In this document: positions 15,074 through 21,124 of the stretch, in pieces
Numbering within the stretch: the stretch's first letter is position 1
How the letters are laid out: every line of letters begins with the position of its first letter
DNA from: Planctomycetales bacterium
Lineage (GTDB): Bacteria > 4484-113 > JAFGCY01
Assembly (NCBI GenBank): GCA_024645305.1
Contig: JAHEFU010000002.1
Span: 1 to 33,960 of the forward strand
DNA length: 33,960 bases
Reading direction: 5' to 3'
The notes under the pieces: generated by a model
The model's input: only the letters and a program-made list of their open reading frames with translations
Databases searched by the model: none
What the model was told of the DNA's origin: nothing
Position numbers and translations under genes: made by a program

Positions 15074-15757
15074 ATGGGTATCTACACCAAGGCTATCCTG
15101 CGACTGATCCTGGCATTCATAGTGCTCTACCTGCTGGTGTTCACACTCGGTGGCAATCCCAGCTGGCTGCAGGGCTGGATCTACTACGGCATCCTGATTG
15201 CCACGGTCGTCAGTAACCTGGCGGTCCTGAGCCGCGATCCGGCGCTGCTGGAGGAACGCATGGGGCCACTCTTCCGCCCGGGCCAGAACCGCACCGACCG
15301 GATCCAGCTGTCCGTGTTCCTCGTCTTCTACACTGCCTGGTACGTGCTGATGCCGCTTGATGCCCAGCGTTTTCACTGGAGCAGCGACTTCCCGCTGTGG
15401 CTGAACATCTCCGGCGGCCTGCTGATGGCGGGCGGCAGCGGACTGCTGGCCGTCTGCTTCGCCCAGAACAGTTACCTATCCACCGTCGTGCGCGTGCAGG
15501 CTGAACGCGGGCACCGGGTGATCGACAGCGGCCTGTACTCCGTGGTGCGCCATCCGATGTACCTTGGAGTCCTCTGCTTCATGCTCGGGGGAGCCCTGCT
15601 GCTTGGTTCAGTTTGGGGCACACTTACCGCGGTTCTCGGTACTTTGACCCTGTACATCAGGGCGATATCCGAGGAACAGCTGCTCTGCCGTGAACTGCCC
15701 GGCTACGCTGATTACGTGCAGCGGGTCCGGTGGAGGCTGATCCCGGGCCTGTTCTGA
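15074..15757 (+). CDS. Isoprenylcysteine carboxyl methyltransferase-like membrane protein
   Basis: 227 aa from ATG 15074; ATG 15059 would add five residues. Five hydrophobic segments (about 5-27, 31-51, 78-98, 108-132 and 162-190) mark an integral membrane protein. The family signature is present in the C-terminal third: VQAERGHRVIDSGLYSVVRHPMYLG, with His160-Pro161, and EEQLLCRELPGYADYVQRV. In ICMT/PEMT-like enzymes this region binds S-adenosylmethionine and the HP and EE motifs are conserved. Bacterial members methylate lipids or unknown small molecules, and the substrate here is unknown. The gene stands alone between a divergent lipoprotein and a MocR regulator. Confidence 0.88.
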   Translation: MGIYTKAILRLILAFIVLYLLVFTLGGNPSWLQGWIYYGILIATVVSNLAVLSRDPALLEERMGPLFRPGQNRTDRIQLSVFLVFYTAWYVLMPLDAQRFHWSSDFPLWLNISGGLLMAGGSGLLAVCFAQNSYLSTVVRVQAERGHRVIDSGLYSVVRHPMYLGVLCFMLGGALLLGSVWGTLTAVLGTLTLYIRAISEEQLLCRELPGYADYVQRVRWRLIPGLF

Positions 15758-15808
15758 GCCTGTCCAATTCAGGCTGCACGGGGCTGTGCCCCCTGCTTGC
15801 ATATCCGC

Positions 15809-15814
15809 TATACT
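15809..15814 (+). promoter_or_regulatory. -10 box upstream of the MocR-type gene
   Basis: TATACT at 15809-15814, no clear -35. A start near 15821 would give a leader of about 70 nt that contains the inverted repeat at 15835-15860. Confidence 0.4.
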
Positions 15815-15834
15815 AGCTGTGACCCTGTGATTGG

Positions 15835-15860
15835 GGCACAATTGCGCTCCTGATTGTGCC
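15835..15860 (+). promoter_or_regulatory. Inverted repeat in the MocR leader, possible autoregulatory site
   Basis: GGCACAAT (15835-15842), 10-bp spacer, ATTGTGCC (15853-15860), a perfect 8-bp palindrome with 18 bp between centres. It lies just after the predicted transcription start and before ATG 15893. It could be an operator for the GntR-type protein encoded directly downstream, or a leader hairpin. Confidence 0.5.
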
Positions 15861-15892
15861 TCCAGGCGGGGTATCTTAAAAGTGTAGCGGGA

Positions 15893-17416
15893 ATGATTGT
15901 GAACATAATTCTCGATCGCGACAGCAAGCAGCCGCTCTACCGGCAGATCATCGAAACCATCACCAACTGGGTGAAGAGCGGCGAGCTGCCGCCGGGGGCC
16001 TCCGTCCCCAGCGTGCGGCAGCTGGCCCGCGATCTGGGAGTGGGAATCAAGACAGTGAGACAGGCCTACGACGAACTGGTGGCAAGCGGAGTGCTGGATA
16101 CCCGGCAGGGCAGCGGCACTTTCGTCTCCGACCGCCCGGCGGGTCTGGTCTTCAGTGTGGACCGGGATGAACTGAGCCAGGGCGTCAGTGACCTGCCGCC
16201 GATGATCTGGCAACCCTACAAGTTCGACACGCGCTTCGGGCAGTTCACGATCAAGACCGAGGCGGGCGTGAAGGTTGAGTTGTCACTGGCCCAGCCGGAC
16301 CCGGCGTTGTTCCCCTTCGAGCGCATCAAGCAGGTTGCCACGAACATGCTCTGGTATCCCAAGGAGATGTTCTTCGACCGCAGCCACCCCCAGGGCTACC
16401 AGCCGCTGGTGGAATGGCTGGAGCGCGAAATGGCCCTGGCGGGCGTGGACATGCGCCCCGGTGTCAACGAGGTGATCATTTCCGGCGGGTTCCAGCGTGC
16501 GCTGTCCCTGATCCTGGATCTGCTGGCGGCCCGCGGCGAAATGGTGGCCGTGGAGACTCCGACATATGCGAGCATCCTCAACCTGCTGATCGTCAAGGGC
16601 ATCCAGTGCGTCGGTGTGCCGGTGGACGGTGCGGGCATGGACACCGAGTACCTGTCCGTGCTCCTGCGCAAGGAACGCATCAAAGCGATCATCACCGTGC
16701 CGACCTACCACAACCCGACGGGCACGGTGCTGGCCAATGAGCGCCGCGAGCACCTGCTGCGGCTGGCGGCCCAGCACCGCGTGCCGATCATCGAGGATGA
16801 CTGGGGCCGGGCCCTGCGCTACGAGGGTAACGCCGTGCCGCCGCTCAAGGCCCTGGACAGCGGGGGCTATGTGATCCACATCGGCAGTTTCTCCAAGACC
16901 TTCCTGCCCGGACTGCGCATCGGCTGGATCACCCTGCCGGGCGAGATCGCGGTGACAACGCTCAGGGCCAAGTTCGCGGCTGACAAGGGTGACAGCTGGT
17001 TCCTGCAGGTGATGCTGCATGAGTTCATCTCGCGGGGCTACTATGACAAGCACCTGCGCAAGACCGTGAAGGTCTACAACAGCCGACGCCTGGCCCTGCT
17101 GGAGGCGCTGCGTGAGCATATGCCTGCGGAGGTCAGCTGGATCCGGCCCAGTGGCGGCCTGTCCGTCTGGGTGCGCCTGCCGCGCACGATCAAGTCCATC
17201 CCCCTGCAGGAGGAGTGTGCCAAGTTCGGACTGGCCTTCGCTACTGCGAACTTCTTCAACCCGGACCGGGAGGACTCCAGCGAACTGCGCCTGAGTTTCG
17301 GGCGGGCCACTGAGGAGGAACTGCGCGAGGGTGCGCGGATCCTGGGTGACAGTATCCGCAGTTTGCTTGCCAGGCAGGGTGCTGCAGTGGATACCAGTGC
17401 TGACTTCAGCGAATGA
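15893..17416 (+). CDS. MocR/PdxR-type regulator: GntR HTH fused to class I aminotransferase domain
   Basis: 507 aa from ATG 15893; an upstream in-frame GTG at 15854 lies inside the inverted repeat. Residues 1-75 form a GntR winged helix (QPLYRQIIETITNWVKSG, PSVRQLARDLGVGIKTVRQAY, GVLDTRQGSGTFV). After a linker, a fold-type I aminotransferase domain follows with VETPTYAS, PTYHNPTG, EDDWG and the PLP-lysine motif SFSKTFLPGLRIGWI (Lys335). Members are transcription factors that sense PLP or amino-compound ligands; some are free aminotransferases. The lipoprotein gene follows after 15 bp with its own SD, so both share a transcript. The effector is unknown. Confidence 0.93.
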   Translation: MIVNIILDRDSKQPLYRQIIETITNWVKSGELPPGASVPSVRQLARDLGVGIKTVRQAYDELVASGVLDTRQGSGTFVSDRPAGLVFSVDRDELSQGVSDLPPMIWQPYKFDTRFGQFTIKTEAGVKVELSLAQPDPALFPFERIKQVATNMLWYPKEMFFDRSHPQGYQPLVEWLEREMALAGVDMRPGVNEVIISGGFQRALSLILDLLAARGEMVAVETPTYASILNLLIVKGIQCVGVPVDGAGMDTEYLSVLLRKERIKAIITVPTYHNPTGTVLANERREHLLRLAAQHRVPIIEDDWGRALRYEGNAVPPLKALDSGGYVIHIGSFSKTFLPGLRIGWITLPGEIAVTTLRAKFAADKGDSWFLQVMLHEFISRGYYDKHLRKTVKVYNSRRLALLEALREHMPAEVSWIRPSGGLSVWVRLPRTIKSIPLQEECAKFGLAFATANFFNPDREDSSELRLSFGRATEEELREGARILGDSIRSLLARQGAAVDTSADFSE

Positions 17417-17431
17417 TCAAAGGAGCGAGAC

Positions 17432-18364
17432 ATGCAAGCCAGACATAACAAGGTGATGATGGTGCTGACGGGCCTGCTGCTGCTGGCAACAGCCTGCGGC
17501 GGAGGCGGGACGGTGGCGGAACAGAATCAGGAACAGGGGACAGTCAGCGGCAGCCTGACGGTTGGTGGAGCGCTGCTGGCAGAACTCGCCAGTGGGCAGA
17601 ATCCCGGTCCACTTGATCCCGGCAAATTCGGTGTACGGGTGATTGAACCGATCATTGACATTGATGCCATTGAGATCGAGACCTCAGGCAGCTCCCTGAA
17701 TGTGACACCGGTGCCTCCCGGTACCGCAAAGCTGCTGCAGCTATCACTGCTGCCGGCTGAGGACCTGGAGGGGCAGGGCAGTGCCACCACGCCTGTGCTG
17801 CTCAATATTCCGATCACGGTGGAGGAGGGTGCGCTGACAAACATTGCCATGCAGGTCCAGTTTGAACAGGGCAGTGCCGCAGCCAGCAAGGCCGGCTCCC
17901 AGCTGGACAGGCCGTGGTTCGTGCGCCTGCGCTACGTAATCAGCGGTTCCGGGGCCACTACCCGGCACCTGCGTATCCGCTGGGCGGACCGTCTCGTGCA
18001 GTATGACACTGACCTGGATGACGACTTTGACGAGGAGGATGCATTCGAGGACAACGACCGTGACGGGCTTGGCAATGACTTCCGTGAGCTGATCAATGAC
18101 CAGGCAGCTGACCGGGCAATCGTCACCCAAAACGGCGTGATCAGTGCTTTCAACCCTGACCGGCACTCGCTGTCACTGGCCAGCGGCCTGGAAGTGCGGA
18201 TCAGTGAAATCACCCTGATAACCCTCAACGGAGAAGAGGCCAGGCCCGGCATGCTGTCCATCGGCAACCGCTGCATTGTGCGGGGCTATCCGGATGGTGA
18301 TGCCCTGCTGCGAGCGCTGGAGATTGACGCTAGTAGTGGCAGTGATCTATCATCTAGACGTTAA
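17432..18364 (+). CDS. Lipoprotein with Asp-rich acidic segment and DUF5666-like C-terminus
   Basis: 310 aa. Signal peptide ends in LLATAC followed by GGGG, a lipobox. The middle part (about 45-160) resembles an Ig-like or carboxypeptidase-regulatory beta domain. A very acidic run (DTDLDDDFDEEDAF, DNDRDGLGNDF, about 190-215) could bind calcium, like EF-hand or thrombospondin-3 loops. The last 70 residues follow the DUF5666 pattern: NGVISAFNPDRHSLSL, ITLITLNGE, LSIGNRCIVRGY, DALLRALEID. Role unknown; probably an envelope protein. SD AAAGGAG lies 15 bp after the MocR stop, and a terminator follows at 18398-18430, closing the operon. Confidence 0.85.
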   Translation: MQARHNKVMMVLTGLLLLATACGGGGTVAEQNQEQGTVSGSLTVGGALLAELASGQNPGPLDPGKFGVRVIEPIIDIDAIEIETSGSSLNVTPVPPGTAKLLQLSLLPAEDLEGQGSATTPVLLNIPITVEEGALTNIAMQVQFEQGSAAASKAGSQLDRPWFVRLRYVISGSGATTRHLRIRWADRLVQYDTDLDDDFDEEDAFEDNDRDGLGNDFRELINDQAADRAIVTQNGVISAFNPDRHSLSLASGLEVRISEITLITLNGEEARPGMLSIGNRCIVRGYPDGDALLRALEIDASSGSDLSSRR

Positions 18365-18397
18365 ACGGGATATGCAACGTGCAATCCAAAGCGCGTA

Positions 18398-18430
18398 CGG
18401 GGAGGGCCACGGCCTTCCCCGCTTATTTTT
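18398..18430 (+). terminator. Rho-independent terminator of the mocR-lipoprotein operon
   Basis: CGGGGAGGGCC (18398-18408) pairs with GGCCTTCCCCG (18411-18421) with one G-U, followed by CTTATTTTT. Confidence 0.92.
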
Positions 18431-18476
18431 CCTGCCAGGGGACTGGCTGCAGACTCTGGATGATCTGAGCACTGGG

Positions 18477-18482
18477 TATACT
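18477..18482 (+). promoter_or_regulatory. -10 box of the L,D-transpeptidase gene
   Basis: TATACT at 18477-18482, no clear -35. The leader of about 55 nt contains a 13-codon frame at 18506-18547 whose TGA overlaps ATG 18547. Confidence 0.4.
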
Positions 18483-18546
18483 TTAACTGGGCTGCGCCTG
18501 GCCCGATGATGTTAGTGGACAACGCAATGGTGAGGTTGAGACGTTG

Positions 18547-19311
18547 ATGACCAGTCGTAGTACATTCCCGGCCTGTCTGGCAGCATTACTGCTTGTGTTT
18601 GCGCTCATCCCGGCCCGGGCCCAGGACGAAGCACCGGAGCCAGCGGCCTCGCATGGCAGTGGCATCAACCGTGCCGTCAGCTACAGCCAGGCCCTGCTGT
18701 CCGACCGTTTCCTGCCGGGCCTGCCGGACTTTGATGGAGCCAGCGGCTACCAGACCCGCGCCCAGAAGATCGTCAGCGACCTGTTCAGCGAGGGTGAGAG
18801 CGACGTCAGCGACCTGGTGCAGGTGCTGGTCGCCAACAACCGCCAGGTCCTGGACCACATGATCGTCAACCTGGCCACCCAGACCATCTACGAGTGCAAC
18901 GTCAACGGGGAAAAGCTCAACGAAAACCATGTCTCCAGTGGTCGCAGTGGCTATGACACTCCCCTCGGTGAGTACAAGGTCGTCAACCAGGCGAAGAAGG
19001 CCTACTCCCAGAAATATGAAAGCTGGATGCTGCACTGGATGGGTTTGACCAGCGATGGTGGCTATGGCATGCACGGCCTCGAGGGTTCCAGCTACGAGCG
19101 CCTGCTGGGGGGGGTGGCCAGCCACGGCTGCATCCGTCTGAGCCGGGAATATGCTAAGGACCTGTACGGTCGCATCAAGATCGGCACCCCGGTCTACATC
19201 GTCAATGACCCCGAGCTGGACCTGCCGCCCTACCGCGAGATCAGCGAGGAAGCGGCCCTGTCCATCGTGCTGGACGTCGTCAATCCCTGTGATCCCTGGG
19301 AAGTCTTCTAG
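18547..19311 (+). CDS. L,D-transpeptidase (YkuD family)
   Basis: 254 aa from ATG 18547. A Sec signal peptide (ACLAALLLVFALIPARA) exports it. The YkuD catalytic domain occupies about residues 110-225: VNLATQTIYECNVNGEKL, GRSGYDTPLGEYKV, GYGMHGLEG, and the active-site motif SHGCIRLS with Cys195. Such enzymes make 3-3 peptidoglycan cross-links or attach lipoproteins, in the periplasm. ATG overlaps the stop of a short upstream frame (TGATG), hinting at translational coupling. A run of eight G at 19107-19114 lies shortly before the active site. The 3' end overlaps the convergent gene by 32 bp. Confidence 0.95.
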   Translation: MTSRSTFPACLAALLLVFALIPARAQDEAPEPAASHGSGINRAVSYSQALLSDRFLPGLPDFDGASGYQTRAQKIVSDLFSEGESDVSDLVQVLVANNRQVLDHMIVNLATQTIYECNVNGEKLNENHVSSGRSGYDTPLGEYKVVNQAKKAYSQKYESWMLHWMGLTSDGGYGMHGLEGSSYERLLGGVASHGCIRLSREYAKDLYGRIKIGTPVYIVNDPELDLPPYREISEEAALSIVLDVVNPCDPWEVF

Positions 19312-20674
19312 CAGGGCCACTGCGCATCCGCTGGCGCTCCAGCCGGTACAGTACGACCTGCTCCCGACCGCCATCCGTTTCCAGCACGAGGAAATTCCCC
19401 CCCTCATCAGGCCAGCACAGCTGGATGCAGTCCGCCGGCAGGCTGTACAGGTAGTTGGCGTGCAGTGCCGGGTCATACAGCAGCAGGCCGCCCCCCTGCA
19501 TCCGCGTTAGTGACTGCAGCACCGGCCAGCGGGTCGCTGCCCTGGACAGGATCTCAAACGCGCTGCCTGATTCATATTCCCGGGCATTGATCAGGATCCG
19601 CCCGCTGTCCGGGTCTGCATGAATGCTGAATTTACCGATGGGCCGGCGGATGTCATGGTTCTCGTATCGCAGTGAGATCCCGCGGGCTTCCAGGTAGAAG
19701 CGGTTGTGGGCTTGGCTGTCGCTGACAACGATGAGGTTGCCCTCGGGCACCACCTGATGGGCTGCCAGTTTTTCCCCCACCGGCAGCACTCCACTGTCCC
19801 AGTGCAATGAGCTGCCCCAGTCGTAGCGCATGTCCCTGCCGTCCACCCCTGTAACCAGAACCATGGGCTGCGCGCTGCCGGCCAGGCTGCTGGAGACTCC
19901 CGTCCGGCAGACATCGACAACGCCTTCGGACAGCAGCTGCGGGTCGCCGGTCTGGAGCTGCGGATCAAGCGGCTGCACCTGCCAGTCCACCTGCCCATGC
20001 GTGGGAGGAGAGGCGCAGTACAGCAGGCCGCTTCTGGACGTGAAGTAGATTTCGTGGCTGCTCATGATCAGCAGGGGGCCCGCCATGTCGATTTCAGCCT
20101 GCAGAGCAAGGTAGTCCAGGGGATTGCCAACTGCATCGTAGATGAAGCAGGAACCACCACTGAACACATGCAGCCGGTCATTGTTGCCAATCCGGGCCTG
20201 CAGATAATCGCTTTGGCTCTGCGGCCGAGGAAAGTCCGCCTCCAGCCTGCGTTGCCAGAGCAGGCTGGCCCGGCTGTCCCACATGTACACGCTGCCGTCG
20301 AGACCGCAGCCGATGTAGCCGTGCCCCGGCCAGGCAATGAAGTTCCCGCTGAAATTGAGAGTGGGATCCTCGATCAGGCCATGGCCCGGAGGGTCAGGAC
20401 TGTAGCAGTGCAGCTGCAGGTCAATCCCGAGGATAGCGGCCCCCTGGCCGCAGTCCAGGCTGTCAACGATCCCCGGAGACGACAGAGGCGGACCGATCCC
20501 GGAGATACGGTGCAGGCGGGGACCCCTGTTGCCGGCTGCATGCAGCAGGCCCAGCCCCCAGAGCAATATGGAACAGAAACAAAGGAACAGGAGCTGGCGG
20601 CGGAATCTACGCAGCTGCCGCAGAACAGCTGGCTGCCCCTGCGCATCCTTCACCCCCGGCAATCTGCTGCGCAC
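19280..20674 (-). CDS. Membrane-anchored protein with PQQ-like propeller repeats
   Basis: 464 aa from GTG 20674. A basic cytoplasmic N-terminus (about 1-26) is followed by one TM helix (LLFLCFCSILLWGLGLLHA, about 28-47). A large extracytoplasmic domain follows whose repeats look like PQQ/quinoprotein propeller blades, e.g. GYIGCGLDGSVYMWDS, RLHVFSGGSCFIYDAVG, HEIYFTSRSGLLYCAS and NLIVVSDSQAHNRFYLEARG. No catalytic residues are recognised. GTG lies four bases after the stop of a 47-aa membrane protein gene and has no SD, so translation is probably coupled. The two proteins may act together. Convergent overlap of 32 bp with the L,D-transpeptidase. Confidence 0.7.
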   Translation of the reverse strand: MRSRLPGVKDAQGQPAVLRQLRRFRRQLLFLCFCSILLWGLGLLHAAGNRGPRLHRISGIGPPLSSPGIVDSLDCGQGAAILGIDLQLHCYSPDPPGHGLIEDPTLNFSGNFIAWPGHGYIGCGLDGSVYMWDSRASLLWQRRLEADFPRPQSQSDYLQARIGNNDRLHVFSGGSCFIYDAVGNPLDYLALQAEIDMAGPLLIMSSHEIYFTSRSGLLYCASPPTHGQVDWQVQPLDPQLQTGDPQLLSEGVVDVCRTGVSSSLAGSAQPMVLVTGVDGRDMRYDWGSSLHWDSGVLPVGEKLAAHQVVPEGNLIVVSDSQAHNRFYLEARGISLRYENHDIRRPIGKFSIHADPDSGRILINAREYESGSAFEILSRAATRWPVLQSLTRMQGGGLLLYDPALHANYLYSLPADCIQLCWPDEGGNFLVLETDGGREQVVLYRLERQRMRSGPARRLPRDHRD

Positions 20675-20678
20675 GGGA

Positions 20679-20822
20679 TCAGGCGGAGGGGATGTTCAGT
20701 ACGAAGCGGAACACCAGGTAACTGGCGACTGTGATCAGAGCCAGGACCAGGAAGAAGAGCAGAACGACGCGGCTGCCCTTGAGGCCCGCAGGTTCATGTC
20801 TGTGTGGCTGTTGCTCGTCCAT
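20679..20822 (-). CDS. 47-aa single-pass membrane protein
   Basis: A short frame, ATG 20822 to TGA 20679. It starts MDEQQPHRHEPAGLKGSR and continues with a hydrophobic helix (VVLLFFLVLALITVASYLVF), ending in RFVLNIPSA. The topology is a charged N-terminus then one TM helix. It sits four bases upstream of the GTG of the 464-aa membrane protein, as the first gene of a two-gene operon. A -10-like TAATCT on the minus strand (20836-20831) ends eight bases before ATG with no SD, so the mRNA may be leaderless. Too small to assign to a family. Confidence 0.6.
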   Translation of the reverse strand: MDEQQPHRHEPAGLKGSRVVLLFFLVLALITVASYLVFRFVLNIPSA

Positions 20823-20975
20823 ATTGATGGAGATTAGCACAGGCTGGCCCCGAGGACAGGTTCATGCATCCTGGCCCTTGGCCACTGCAGCGGGGTATTG
20901 CAGGCGTCAGTTGGAATCTGGACATATGCCAACAGCTTTATCCCAACATTCGTATAGCCAAACCCGATGGTCGGA

Positions 20976-20984
20976 TGCTATAAT
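20976..20984 (+). promoter_or_regulatory. Extended -10 promoter of gyrA
   Basis: TG at 20976-20977, one base, TATAAT at 20979-20984, a perfect extended -10 without a -35. The start near 20991 gives a leader of about 134 nt. Confidence 0.6.
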
Positions 20985-21009
20985 GATGATTCATATTTAT
21001 AAGGTGTAA

Positions 21010-21048
21010 ATGAGCGTGAAACGGGTTTCTGCAGAGTCCCCTGTGTAG
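21010..21048 (+). CDS. Possible 12-aa leader peptide upstream of gyrA
   Basis: ATG 21010 is preceded by AAGG at a good distance (six bases) and encodes MSVKRVSAESPV, then TAG at 21046-21048. It lies inside the predicted gyrA leader. It may be a translated upstream ORF or chance; no repeated regulatory codons are present. Confidence 0.25.
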   Translation: MSVKRVSAESPV

Positions 21049-21124
21049 ACCAGCAGAGCCCTGACCAGATCAGAGACAACCGAATTCCGGTTGCGTGTTT
21101 CACGAATCATCCGGAGACCATACC

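Larger units (their letters stand above)
20823..21124. other. Divergent intergenic region upstream of gyrA
   Basis: Contains the gyrA promoter (20976-20984) and a long leader. In the leader are a 12-residue frame (21010-21048) with SD AAGG and a hairpin, CAACCG (21077-21082) with CGGTTG (21088-21093). No longer gene or RNA family is recognised. Confidence 0.6.

Noticed and set aside
14813..15376. 187-codon minus-strand frame across the divergent intergenic region
   Set aside because: It overlaps the membrane methyltransferase gene on the other strand, has no SD and its composition looks random.
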